Counted from the stretch's first letter, positions 24,401-33,567 are shown. The stretch: DNA of 64,000 nucleotides from Anolis sagrei (GCF_037176765.1 NC_090024.1:154379278-154443277), one strand, 5' to 3'. Numbers and translations are program-made. The notes: generated by a model not told the origin, from the letters alone.

Positions 24401-25249
24401 TTCCTTCAACTGAGGAAAATCCGGGCACCGCACCTTTAAGAGCCAAGCCTGCCATCCTGGGAGAGGAGCACTTCCTCTCAAAATCCTTATTGTGCACCTT
24501 CTTCCCTTCCTTTCGTCCCATCCCTAGGCAGGCAGCCTTCAAAGCATAGCAAATAGTATAGCATTGTACTAAATGTTACTCTAACGGTTTGTTCCTTCCA
24601 GGCAGGCCCTGTAATCCAGGATCTGATTCCACATTGTGTTTATCCCGGATTATATGGCAGTGTGGACTCATATAATCCGGTTTAAAGCAAAAAAAACATG
24701 GGATCAGATACTCGTCTGATCTTGGAAAGCCAGAGATTTTTTTTCCTTCCAGGCAGGCCCTGTATCCTAAGATCTGATCCCAGGTTTTGTGTTTATCCCG
24801 GATTATATGGCAGTGTGGAATCACATAATCCGGTTTGAAGCAGAAAACATGGGATCAGATGCTGGCCTGATCCTGAAACACCAGGTATGGTTTTTTCCTT
24901 CCAGGCAGGTCCTGTATCCCAAGATCTGACCCCAGGTTTTGTGTTTATCCCGGATTATATGGCAGTGTGGACTCATATAATCCGGTTTAAAGCAGAAAAC
25001 ATGGGATCCGATTCTGGAAAGGTAGAGATTGTTCCTTCCTTCCAGAAAGGCCCTGTATCCCAGGTTTTGTGTTTATCCCGGATTATATGGCAGTGTGAAC
25101 TCATATAATCCGGTTTAAAGCAGAACACCTGGGATCTGATCCTGGAAGGGTCCAAAGTGAAAAACCAGACAGTCCCCCAAACCTACCCTGTGGGCTAACT
25201 GCAGGAGGGCCAAGGCCAAGACGAGGCAGCTGCTTCTCTGGAGAGTCAT
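21187..25249 (-). CDS. CCN1: CCN1 (CYR61) matricellular protein, five coding exons
   Basis: The spliced CDS is 25249-25187, 24324-24111, 23132-22785, 21799-21597 and 21486-21187: 1,128 nt, 375 residues plus stop (human CCN1 has 381). All introns have GT-AG ends and the phases agree (0,1,1,0). Residues 1-21 form a hydrophobic signal peptide. Then come IGFBP (about 24-92, with GCGCCKVC), VWC (about 96-162), an acidic hinge, TSP1 (about 222-265, [11 protein letters not shown]) and a C-terminal cystine knot (about 283-355), ending in NDIHKFRD. The family is a secreted, matrix-associated ligand of integrins and heparan sulfate, an immediate-early target of serum, SRF and YAP/TEAD. The integrin-binding segments known from human CCN1, such as [20 protein letters not shown], are conserved. 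The sequence is far closer to CCN1 than to CCN2, for example [20 protein letters not shown]. The start ATG has A at -3. No disruption is seen. Confidence 0.97.
21597..21799 (-). CDS. CCN1: CCN1 coding exon 4: TSP1 module
   Basis: The exon is 203 nt, entered in phase 1 and left in phase 0 at AAG|GTAAAC. It encodes the end of the hinge, then the thrombospondin type 1 repeat with [18 protein letters not shown], the conserved RVTND segment, [15 protein letters not shown] and the linker into the cystine knot. Confidence 0.95.
21950..22057 (+). mobile_element. L2-type LINE 3' tail
   Basis: The motif GCTCTGAGCCCCTTCAGG followed by GTATATAAATAAATATTATT is the terminal signature shared by many L2-type 3' ends in this window. 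Only the last 100 bp or so are present; it sits in CCN1 intron 3. Confidence 0.6.
22058..22640 (-). mobile_element. R4-like LINE 3' end, split by a SINE
   Basis: The pieces 22058-22189 and 22461-22640 match in reverse the 3' end of the R4-like element at 61060-61745: the GATCACATG / CTAGG-ACA segment, TTTTGCAGCTGACAG, and TGCACCCAGTGTGCC. A SINE at 22190-22460 interrupts them. It lies in CCN1 intron 3. Confidence 0.7.
22190..22460 (-). mobile_element. tRNA-headed SINE with poly(A) tail, in CCN1 intron 3
   Basis: Reading the minus strand: GGAGCCCCCGGTGGCGCAGT head, a B-box-like GGTTCGAATCC, a body that differs from the common SINE of this window, and an A-rich tail (poly-T at 22189-22199). 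The head matches the common family but the body (CGACTTGCAGTTTCTC region) does not, so it is a separate SINE family. It appears nearly intact and sits in an R4 LINE fragment, with a short CTTTTG-type duplication at both sides. Confidence 0.8.
22785..23132 (-). CDS. CCN1: CCN1 coding exon 3: VWC module and hinge
   Basis: The exon is 348 nt, entered in phase 1 after a CTCGCAG acceptor and left in phase 1 at a GTGAGT donor. It encodes the VWC cysteines ([24 protein letters not shown]) and then the variable acidic hinge ([17 protein letters not shown]). In the human protein the CIDGAVGC segment contacts alpha-v integrins; it is retained here. The hinge accounts for the slightly shorter total length. 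Confidence 0.95.
23243..23688. mobile_element. Inverted pair of Penelope-like 3' ends in CCN1 intron 2
   Basis: A minus-strand copy (GGCTGTATGGCCATGTTCC at 23263) faces a plus-strand copy that ends near 23688 in the CATAC-AGCCC and GAAAGCCTTC-AACAAT motifs of this family. The two 3' ends form a large imperfect hairpin. It is non-coding and matches the ends of the longer element at 6689-8212. Confidence 0.75.
24111..24324 (-). CDS. CCN1: CCN1 coding exon 2: IGFBP module
   Basis: The acceptor is CCCCAG and the donor GTAAAC; the exon is 214 nt and ends in phase 1. It holds the CxxxCxCP start and the [16 protein letters not shown] motif of the IGFBP fold, then [14 protein letters not shown], nearly identical to the human residues. 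The local sequence is GC-rich, typical of this exon. Confidence 0.95.
24595..25150. repeat. Tandem array of four hairpin MITEs in CCN1 intron 1
   Basis: Four units of about 142-152 bp begin near 24602, 24752, 24904 and 25046. Each contains a near-palindrome: TATCCCGGATTATATGGCAG facing an inverted ATAATCCGGTTTAAAGC, flanked by CTGTATCC / GGGATCAGAT arms. This is the shape of a short non-autonomous DNA transposon. Neighbouring units share the same orientation and phase, so they look tandemly duplicated, not independently inserted. Confidence 0.8.
25187..25249 (-). CDS. CCN1: CCN1 coding exon 1: signal peptide
   Basis: This encodes 21 residues with a leucine/alanine-rich core ([11 protein letters not shown]), as expected for a secretory signal. 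It is followed by a GTAGGT splice donor. Cleavage probably falls near the exon junction, because the mature IGFBP module starts with the first residues of exon 2. The ATG context is ACCATGA. Confidence 0.93.
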
Positions 25250-25360
25250 GGTTGAGCCTCTTCTTGTCTCCAAAAGCCAAAGCAAAGTTGAAAATAAAAC
25301 TCCAGGAGGGAGCTTTGCTTCTTTTCCTTGTGTGCGTGAGAGAGAGAGAAAGAGGGCGCG

Positions 25361-25399
<39 letters not shown>

Positions 25400-25460
25400 C
25401 TTCTGCTGCAGTTGGTGCTCGAGCCGCGCCTCTGCCTTCTCGGGGATCCCTTTGCCGTCT
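25250..25460 (-). other. CCN1: CCN1 5' UTR with (CAG)11
   Basis: About 210 nt lie between the inferred start site and the ATG. In the mRNA sense it holds eleven uninterrupted CAG triplets (25396-25364) next to AAG/CAG interruptions, then a GA/CT-rich run at 25343-25360. No in-frame stop and no in-frame upstream ATG separates it from the CCN1 start. Confidence 0.8.
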
Positions 25461-25720
25461 GAGGAGGCGCTGAGCGGGAGCCGCTTTATATACAGCGCCG
25501 CGTGCCGCAGCTGCGCTGACGTTGAGCGTTCCAGAATTCTCAAGCATCAGGAATTCTCAAGCATCTCAGGAATGTGGCCTTGGCGCGCGCCGCCTCCAAG
25601 CCCCGCCCTGTCTCTTCCTCGCGCCGGGGGGAGTGAGGGGCGGGGCCCGCGCGCCTCGCGCCCAGCAAACAGGCCCGGCCCCAGAGCCTTTCTCCAGCAA
25701 GGCCTTTTGACGTAGGAAGG
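25460..25720 (-). promoter_or_regulatory. CCN1: CCN1 promoter: TATA box, CRE half-sites, TEAD motif, GC boxes
   Basis: On the minus strand a TATATAAA box lies at 25492-25485, which puts the transcript start near 25460. Upstream are a TGACGT CRE half-site (25517-25522, plus-strand reading), a TEAD/M-CAT site CATTCC (25574-25569) inside an imperfect duplication of about 20 bp (25534-25572), GC boxes at 25601-25608 and 25637-25646, and a second TGACGT at 25708-25713. The block is CpG-rich. CRE and TEAD control of CCN1 is established in mammals; the roles of these exact sites are inferred. Confidence 0.8.
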
Positions 25721-26149
25721 GAAGGAAGCCTTACACCTCCGCTTGGAGAATTTCATACACACACACACATATATACACAAACACACACACACATATATAT
25801 ACTCGTTCTCAGCTTCCTCTTCTTTCACCCTCCCCAGTTTCTCAGGAAAGTTTCTCCACTTTGGAACCTGGGAACACAAATAGTTTGGGGCAACATTGTA
25901 TACAATATAATATAGCATAATGTATGTACCCCTTCCCACCAACCACATACAGCTACCATCACCATTTTCTAGAGAAATTATCCACGTTGCACCTGGAAAA
26001 ATAACAATAATTTTAAAGGTAAAATGTAATCAAAATTAATTTTATTAAATTTTACATTAAATTTTATTAATAATATAATAATATAATTTGACATAAAATT
26101 TTATGATGCAGTGATCCATAGTGATAACTTCCATTGAAGTCATGCAAAA
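25721..26149. other. Upstream flank of CCN1: CA/TA microsatellite and an orphan repeat unit
   Basis: 25754-25802 is a mixed (CA)n/(TA)n microsatellite. 25805-25975 matches the AT-rich tandem units at 28.8-29.7 kb (AACCTGGGAACACA, ACATTGTATACAATATAAT, CATCACCATTTTC). The rest is AT-rich and unassigned. Confidence 0.55.
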
Positions 26150-27050
26150 ATTAATAATAATAACAATAATAATAATAAAACTTTATTTATACCCTGTTAC
26201 CATCTCCCAAGGGACTCGGTGCGGCTTACATGAGGCCAAGCCCACAATACATCAATACAAGCAACAACAACCACAATACAAAGCAAAATACTAATACTAA
26301 TACAAAGCAGTTAAAAATAAAACTCATACATAAATAGCATAAACATTGAACAATAACACAAAACACATTTAAAATCTATGGCTGAGCCAAATGTAATTAA
26401 AGTTTAAACAATAATGCTGGGCATGAACAAGATAGAGGAACATTAGGAAGAACTTCCTGACTGTGAGAGCCGTTCAGCAGTGGAACTCTCTGCCCCGGAG
26501 TGTGGTGGAGGCTCCTTCTTTGGAAGCTTTTAAGCAGAGGCTGGATGGCCATCTGTCAGGGGTGATTTGAATGCAATATTCCTGCTTCTTGGCAGGGGGT
26601 TGGACTGGATGGCCCATGAGGTCTCTTCCAACTCTAGGATTCTATGATTCTATGATTCTATGAGGTGGGGCGTTGGTGGAAACATACAAGCAATCCTAAA
26701 TCAGTATAAAGTGCTTTTAGAGGACATAATGCTAAGGGTTCATTTTTCTGGGAAGGCACACTGGAACAACCACATTTTCAAGCTCCTCCTAAAGGCTGCC
26801 AAAGTTGGGGCATGCCTGATGTCCTTAGGAAGTGAGTTCCAGAGTTGAGGGGCCACCACCGAGAAGGCCCTCTCTCTCGTCCCCACCAATCGCGCTTGCA
26901 ATGCAGGTGGGAGCGCGAGTAGGGCCTCTCCAGATGATCAAAGAACCCCCAATGGTGAACAGCTGCTGTGAGAAGGCATATTGTTTTCATTAATGCCTCC
27001 AGAGGTCTCCAACAATGGTCACAAAGCAGTATACCTGAATTTAGCAAATT
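26150..27050 (-). mobile_element. L2 LINE 3' portion, split by a CR1
   Basis: Reverse reading gives the 3' tail (26150-26431: AGGGACTCGGTGCGGCTTAC reversed, AATAATAAT end) and, beyond a CR1 at 26432-26662, the C-terminal coding piece (26663-27050; SVVAPQLWNSLP-type residues in decayed form). Confidence 0.75.
26432..26662 (+). mobile_element. CR1 LINE 3' end
   Basis: AGGAAGAACTTCCTGACTGT, GGGTTGGACTGGATGGCCC and the ATTCTATG direct-repeat tail at 26638-26662 are CR1 hallmarks. It is severely 5' truncated. Confidence 0.9.
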
Positions 27051-27059
27051 CTAAAGAAC

Positions 27060-27480
27060 AAAGGTCACTATGTTTACACTAGCAAAGCTGTAAGTATCCT
27101 AAAATAATTTGCTTCATTGAAAATTAGTGTTACATGTAAGCCGTCTTAAGTCCCCAAAGGGGCGAGAAAGGCAGGGTAGAAATAAAGTAAGCAAATCAAT
27201 AATAATTACTACTACTACTAACTACGATTTGCAGACATTATTTGCCAATACATCACACAGTCCTAGACACTTGAGAAGTGTCTAACGTGTGATCAAATAC
27301 AAAAGCCAGCATAGTGATCTTCTTTGCTGTGTACTCATCTTGTTGTGTATCAATAATAATAATCATAATCTTTATCTCTCCCTGAAGGGACTCAGGGCAG
27401 CTTACAACAAAACAAACGAATGCAATAAGTGATATAACACAGACAATGATCACATAGCAATTAATAAAAACCAAATGGCA
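27060..27480. mobile_element. Cluster of LINE 3' ends: L2 (+), R4 (+), L2 (-)
   Basis: 27120-27205 is an L2-type tail (AAGTCCCCAAAGGGGCGAG). 27222-27355 matches the R4-like end at 61640-61745 (GCAGACATTATTTGCC, CATCACACAGTCCTAG, ATCTTGTTGTGTATC). 27352-27480 is a reversed L2-type tail (TCCCTGAAGGGACTCAGGGC). Confidence 0.65.
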
Positions 27481-27504
27481 CAGTGGTTTAAACACAGATA
27501 ACAA

Positions 27505-28720
27505 CAACAACAACAATAACAACAACTTTATTTTTTTATCCCGTCTCCATCTCCCTGAAGGGATTCGGGGCGGCTTACATGAGGACCAAGCCTGTCAAAC
27601 AAAGTTAAAATATAATACAATAAAAATACATAAACAAAATATCGTAACATAAACCATCAAACAACAACCAATAGCCAAGCAAAGTAGGCATATTCAGAAC
27701 AAAGGGGCGAGGCATGGCTTATGCAATGCAACTGCAAGGACAGGGCTGATAGCAAAGTGCAGGAGCCAGGAGATAAGTTAGGGCTGGAAGGGCCAAGTCA
27801 ATTAGTGCAATACAATTTACGATAAACCATTTAAAATACCATTAAGCCCTCTAAAAACAGTATATAATTAAACACTGTTTAAAACCTGCCAATTCATATG
27901 ATCAGAGTATTCAGCATTATAAATTATAGTTTGAATAACCATTTAAGGTCCTGACCGATAGGGTGGTTGATACCCTTAGCCAGATTAAATAGTCAGTTTT
28001 CAGTTCCTTCCTAAAAGTTATAAGGGTGGGTGCTTGTCTAATTTCCTTGTGGAGGGAATTCCAAAGTCGGGGGGCCACAACCAAGAAGGCCCTCGCCCCC
28101 ACCAATCTTGCTTGTGAGGGAGATGGAATTGAGAGGAGAGCCTCCCTGACTGATCTTAGAGCCCAAACAGATTCATAAGAGATAGGTAGGTAAAAGTTTT
28201 CCACTGACATTAAGTCCAGCCGTGTCCAACTCTGGGGGTTGGTGCTCATCTCAATTTCTAAGCCAAAGAGGCGGCGTTGTCCATAGACACCTCCAAGGTC
28301 ATGTGGCTAGCATGACTGCATGGAGCGCTGTTACCTTTCCACTGGAGCAGTACCTACCGATCTACTCACATCTGCATGTTTTCAAACTGCTGGGTTAGCA
28401 GAAGCTGGGGCTAACAATGTGAAGTCATGGCGCTCCCCGGATTCAAACCTGCAACATTTTGGTTAGCAAGTTCAGCAGCTCAGTGGTTTAACCCACTGAG
28501 CCACCAGGGCAATCATGTAAATAGGCAGGACCCAAGCCATATAGGGCTTTATAGGTAATAACTTGCACTTTGAATTGGGACTGGAAGCAGATCTGCTACC
28601 AATGGATTTGCCTTTAGTGGGGAGTAGTATGTTCCCTACAGTCCGCCCTGGTCAGCAGTCTGATCTTTGCACTAATTGAAGCTTCTGGACCTTCTTCATA
28701 GGCAACCATAGGCCACAACA
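27505..28720 (-). mobile_element. L2 LINE 3' portion, split by a SINE
   Basis: Tail at 27505-27600 (AAGGGATTCGGGGCGGCTTA), coding C-terminus in the minus frame 28249-27917 (RLVGARAFLVVAPRLWNSLH), then a SINE at 28191-28512, then more L2 coding sequence to about 28720. The order matches the L2 at 54117-54790. Confidence 0.85.
28191..28512 (-). mobile_element. tRNA-derived SINE (family A) inside L2
   Basis: Minus-strand full-length copy, from an AGGTAAAAGTTTTCC tail to the head GCCCTGGTGGCTCAGTGGG. The L2 sequence just outside its head recurs next to another SINE at 33570-33596. Confidence 0.88.
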
Positions 28721-28839
28721 TCAAATAATATACAACCTTTAAAAGTATAATAAGCACTTTCCAATATAAACATTTAAACTTATTCCATATATCGGCTCTT
28801 TACATTTATAGTAGTAGTGACATGATAACAAAAACAAAT

Positions 28840-29700
28840 ATCTGATTTGTATAATCCCAAAGTTTCTCTACAACATTAAATATAATATAGCCTAACACCC
28901 CTCTCTTTCCCCTCTCTATTCCATACAGCTTCCCTGACTCCCACTGTTTTCCAGGAATCATAGAATTATAGAGTTGGAAGAGACCACACGGGCCATCCAG
29001 TCCAACTCCTTGCCATACAGGAAAAGCACAATCAAAGCACTCCTGACAGATGGCCATCCAACCTCTGTTTAAAAGCCTCCAAGGAAGGAGAATGTTTCTC
29101 CTGGGAAACACAGGTTTTGAGTCAAGATTGTATATATTATATAATATTTCTTCCCACACCCCCACAAGAGGCTTTGATCAAGACTGTATATAATATTATA
29201 TTTTACATATTATATAGATATAGATTCTCCATCCCATCCATCTTGTCCTCATCCTTCCTTTTCCCAATAAAGTTTCCCTCCTTTTCAACCTGGGAAACAG
29301 AGTTTAGTCAAGACTGCATATAATATTATGCTGCAGAATGACCTGCTAGATTAGACAATTGGATGAGCTGTCAGAATTTAAAACAGAATTAAAGTCTTAT
29401 CTCTTTTGACAGGCCTTTTTACTTTTTATATATGGGATATATATAATATTACTTTTTTCTCCTTCCCATTTTACAGGGAACTTTCTTCACCTTGCAGCCT
29501 GGGAAAAAAAGGTTGTTAATCAAAATTGTATATTATGTGACAATATATATAATACCATATCTAATGTTTCTGCCTCCTATCCCATCCAGCTCCCACCACC
29601 ATTTCCCAGGAAGCTTTCTTCACCTTGCAGCCTGGGAAACAAGCGGTTTGCAGACCAGATTGTCTTGTCCGAAGTGTTTGCTAAATGGCTTATAGTTGGA
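28840..29700. repeat. Degenerate AT-rich tandem repeat, interrupted by a CR1
   Basis: Units share a CCTGGGAAACA motif (29100, 29290, 29499, 29631), then TCAAGATTGTATATAATATT, then CCCATCCAGCTCCCACCACC and TTTCCCAGGAAGCTTTCTTC. Spacing ranges from about 130 to 210 bp. A LINE piece at about 29335-29435 and a CR1 at 28957-29110 interrupt it. Confidence 0.65.
28957..29110 (-). mobile_element. CR1 LINE 3' end
   Basis: Reversed CR1 terminus: GAATCATAGAATTATAGAGT, TTGGAAGAGACC, GGGCCATCCAGTCCAACTCC. It lies within the AT-rich tandem repeat. Confidence 0.88.
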
Positions 29701-30057
29701 TTGAAGATTATAGAGGGAAGAGTGGAAAAGGAGGGTCAGACTCGGATCCATTGCTGGAATGAAAGGGTGGATCCTAACCTAATATCCAGATGGCCTCATT
29801 TAAACCTTCCCTTTTTTTAATGAATGGGAAAGGTTCAAAAGAAAATATTGGATGTGTTCCAAGAAAGGAGGAGGGATCTTCTTGTCCCATTATTCAACTG
29901 TGGTTTTATGGAAATTTAACCCATGATTCCACTGAGTCTGGTTCCCAGGTTTTTTCTGAGGGGAATTCAACTTCCAGAAATCCTGTTCAGCTTGGCCACT
30001 GTTTTTGGGTGCCAAAGTCCAAAACACTTGGAGGCCCAAAGGTTGAGGACCACTGAT
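29701..30057. other. Mostly unassigned; degraded hAT-type MITE at its end
   Basis: 29938-30053 resembles the hAT MITE of 12900 (AACTTCCAGAAATCCTG, CCAAAACACTTGG, GGTTGAGGACCACTG). The rest is not recognised. Confidence 0.5.
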
Positions 30058-30548
30058 TTAAGGCATATCTACAGTGTAGAATGGAGTTTGACACCACTTT
30101 AACTGCCTTGGCTCCATGCTGTGGAGTTCTGGGAATTGTAGTTTTACATGATCTTTAACTTTCAGGAAATAAAGCCCGACTGCTCATTGGAGGGAAGGAT
30201 AGTAGAGGCAAAGATGGAGTACTTTGGCCACATCATGAGAAGAAAGGAAAGCTTAGAGAAGACAATGATGCTGGGGAAAATGGAAGGATAAAGGAGGAGG
30301 GGCCGACCAAGGACAAGATGAATGGCATCCTTGAAGTGACTGGTTTGACCTTGAAGGAGCTGGGGGTGGTGCCGGCTGACAGGGAGCTCTGGTTTGGACT
30401 GGTCCATGAGGTCATGAAGTGTTGGAAACGACTGAACGAATGAACAACAACAAGAAGCCAAAGAGTGCTGGTGCCTCACCAGAATGCCATCGCATTGAGC
30501 CATGGCAGTGAAAAGTGGTATCGAACTGCATTAATTCTACAGTGGAGA
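30058..30548. mobile_element. M1 MITE containing a BovB 3' end
   Basis: The left MITE half (30058-30170: CATCTACAGTGTAGAATGG-type end, TTTGACACCACTTTAACTGC) and right half (30454-30548: GCCAAAGAGTGCTGGTGCC, ending GCATTAATTCTACAGTGGAG) enclose a plus-strand BovB end at 30171-30453 (GGCCACATCATGAGAAGAAA, TTGAAGTGACTGGTTTGACC, AACAACAACAAG). The BovB/MITE joint is the same as at 50213. Confidence 0.82.
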
Positions 30549-30892
30549 TGCATCCTCACCCTCCTCTGATTTCCGTATTCACAAAGTCTGCAGTCTTTCT
30601 CATGAATACAAGGCATGAATGGAGTGGTAGCTGAAAATAAACCCTTTTAAGCAGGTCTCTGCATTTCTTGCATTTCTGACTCTTGATCTGCCTTGAAGGC
30701 TGAGTGAGAATCTGCTTCAGAGAAAGCAAACTGGAAAGTTATTCCAATGGAACAGTGAACTCGCAGTGACCTTCAGTCTAGAATGGGATGATAAGCATTT
30801 AAAATAAACAGTGCTTAAACTGCACTTTCCAAGGAAGACGGGACTGTTCCGAAGCTATTTTAAAATATTATATAGAGGTGCCTAAATATATA

Positions 30893-31035
30893 CTAGAGAG
30901 CCGGTGTGGTGTAATGGTTTGAGTATTGGATGATGATTCTGAGGTTCAGGGTTCGAGATCAGGGCAAAGTCACATACTCTCAGCCCCAGAAGTTCCTGTG
31001 ATTCATTTCAGAAGGCACACAACAGCAACAAAATA
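30893..31035 (+). mobile_element. tRNA-derived SINE (family B), partial
   Basis: AGAGCCGGTGTGGTGTAATG head, GGGTTCGAGATC B-box region, and an AAGGCACACAACAGCAACA tail; internally deleted. Confidence 0.75.
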
Positions 31036-31061
31036 TCTGCCATGTAATCAAGTATATCCAC

Positions 31062-31290
31062 ATTACAACATTATATCACTTTGATACTATTCAACTGCCT
31101 TGGCTCCATCTCATGGAATCCTGAGAGTTATAGTTTGGTAAGAGACTTAAGACTTCTCTATCTAAAACCTCCAGTGCTGTATTAGAGAAGTCTACATATC
31201 TCATCAAACTACACATTACAGGATTCCATAGGATGGAGCCAAATCTGTTAAAATAGTATAAATTGTGCTGTAACTGTGCAATATGCCTAT
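31062..31290. mobile_element. Decayed M1-like MITE
   Basis: TTTGATACTATTCAACTGCC and GGATGGAGCCAAATCTGTT face each other as the arms of a palindromic MITE of the M1 type, with much divergence. Confidence 0.5.
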
Positions 31291-32085
31291 TTTTCTCATA
31301 TAAGTACCTTTAATAGGTTGCATTATGTTCCAAATAGGAGAGTATCTAATGCTTCATTCCTGCTGCCGTCATCATGCAGAAAGCAAACACTTTGCTGAGG
31401 CCAAGATCAATTTTTTAGGCCCATGAGTAAGTTTAAAAAAAGCAACAGCAGGCCACCGGAGCCTGTCTTCCTTGTCAGGCCTGGTGTTTATCAAGGTTTA
31501 TAGTATTTGCCTCTGCGGTGAAATCCATTTAATAATTTCTCTTTTCCCATTTAAGGCGTTTGAGGAGGGGTCTCGGCTTCTGTTGTGGCGTCCTGCGATT
31601 CGGCTCCAGGGCCGTAAGTATTTCCAGATGGTGATTCAGACACTACTAGACGTAACAATATTTCCATATTTGGTAGAGCAGTAGCCTGCATTTTCCACAT
31701 TTTTCGACTCTGTTATCCAACCGCAACGCATTCTTGACAGCTTCAGATGTTGTTAAATATAGACTTCAGTTTTTGTTCCCAGGGCAGGAAATTCTTTGGA
31801 ATTCCTGGTGGGGTGTATTTCTTTTCTCTCCAGCCCCCCCTTTCTTTTCTTTTTTTCTTTTTCTTTCTTTACACAATCTGCCTATTATGGTTTAGGAGGA
31901 AAAGCACTGGAGGAAACAATTGTGGCTTGCTGATTTGTTAGTTTTGAAAGAATAACAACATACTCCCTTGTTAAGAGAAGCTGCCTAAGGAACCCACAAA
32001 GTTGTGTACACTCATCCTAAGGGGGGTCCTTGATGGAGAATCTTTGATTTGCTGTTCTTTTAGACTTAGTAAAGGAGGACCTTTG

Positions 32086-32129
<44 letters not shown>

Positions 32130-32560
32130 CCCTATAACAGAGTAGTGGGGGAAGCAAGGAGGAGGGAAGGAGGGAGGAGATGTGAGAGGGAAAGGCAACA
32201 TGATCAACCTGGCTGTCTACCATTGCCATACGCTTAGTGTCTTATATGTGCTTCTAGCTTCCAGAGGTTGGCCATTTCGGGGAGGGGAGTGAACCCCTCA
32301 CCAGCCCCACTGCTCTTTTGGAGGAGGAGAAGAAACCTAGACGGTCTGCCGCCTGCTTCTTTCCCAGCGAGACATTTCATAGGGACTGGGAACAGGTTTC
32401 CAGGTAAGTGTCACTCCTGGATCCTAATGGGATGTGGGTGTGGAGAGGGGAGATGTGAGTGTGGGTCAAAGGGGGTAAACATTGTGGCAATCATTCTTTA
32501 AGGAAGAATAAGCAGCTTTGTTGAATCTTACAGGAGTTATAGAAAGTCTGCCCCCCACAC

Positions 32561-32602
<42 letters not shown>

Positions 32603-32829
32603 TTAGGAGAAAGGGGTCGAGTGTCTTTGCTGCCAGTGAGGTCAGAGTTGTATAATAGAGCCTGTGTCCTCCAGCGGTCTGCACACTTCTGCAGCCAGGT
32701 TTCCACAAATATACGGTTTTGTCTTACTTTTCAAACATGGGGAGGGGTGTTAGGTGTTCCTCCTGGCTGGCTTGGACTACTCTGCACAGCCCCAAAATCC
32801 CTCAATGAAGGATTCAGGGATAAAAGCTC
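31291..32829. other. Repeat-poor sequence with TA and ATT microsatellites
   Basis: 32089-32127 is (TA)n and 32562-32604 is (ATT)n. Donor-like GTAAGT sites at 31613 and 32404 follow GC-richer stretches, but I cannot support exons. Otherwise nothing recognised. Confidence 0.45.
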
Positions 32830-33115
32830 ATCTTTGGTGGACTCCTCTCAGTCCACTCTTGAAACTAGGATGTGGAACAATGGCTTCAAACTACAGGAAA
32901 GGAGATACCACCTGAACATGAGGAAGAACTTCCTGACTGTGAGAGCTGTTCAGCAGTGGAACTCTCTGCTCCGGAGTGTGGTTTAGGCTCCTTCTTTGGA
33001 GGCTTTGAAACAGAGTCTGGATGGCCAGGGGTGCTTTGAATGCGATTTTCCTGCTTCTTGGCAGGGGGTTGGACTGGATGGTCCATGAGGTCTCTTCCAA
33101 ATCTGATTCTTTGAG
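32830..33115 (+). mobile_element. CR1 LINE 3' end
   Basis: AACATGAGGAAGAACTTCC, TGTGAGAGCTGTTCAGCAG, GGGGGTTGGACTGGATGG; the terminal octamer repeat is lost. Confidence 0.85.
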
Positions 33116-33414
33116 TTCCTTCCCTCGCCATCCTTCCCAAACAGGCATAAAGAAAACACAGCATCTGTTAATCTGTTGTTGCCAAAAGGAAGCAACTGCA
33201 TCACCCATAAATCTTCCCCTGTCTCCCCAAATGCATGTTTGCTGAAAAGGAAGAGCTGTTGTCATTCTCTCTCTCTATTTGGTAGGTTTTACACCTTGTT
33301 GCTTTTTAAGGCATGTGAGCTGTTTTGGGCCTCAATCAAAAGAGAAAAGCAAGATGATGAGGATGGTTTGGTCTCCTCCTTGTCAAAAAACCAGATATTG
33401 GCAGGCTCCAATAC

Positions 33415-33567
33415 CAAGGAGGCGCAGTGGGTTAATCTGCTGAGCTGCTGAACTTGCTAACCAAAAGATTGCAGGTTCGAATCCGGGGAGCGCTGTGAGC
33501 TCCCACTGTTAGTCCCAGCTTCTGCCAACCTAGCAGTTTGAAAACATGCAAAAGTGAGTAGATCAGC
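33415..33567 (+). mobile_element. tRNA-derived SINE (family A), 5' half only
   Basis: Head AGGCGCAGTGGGTTAATC through GAAAACATGCAAAAGTGAG, then it stops abruptly where an L2-derived piece begins. Confidence 0.8.

Noticed and set aside
24000-24542. Minus-strand 180-codon frame over CCN1 exon 2
   Set aside because: It is a different frame of the GC-rich exon and its flanks; the real IGFBP frame is 24324-24111.
25248-25715. Plus-strand 155-codon frame over the CCN1 promoter
   Set aside because: Cysteine- and arginine-rich low-complexity product of the CTG run and CpG island; no independent support.
31472-32410. Possible lncRNA exons ending at GTAAGT-type donors (31613, 32404)
   Set aside because: Single donor-like motifs are common by chance, and I saw no paired acceptors or conservation evidence.
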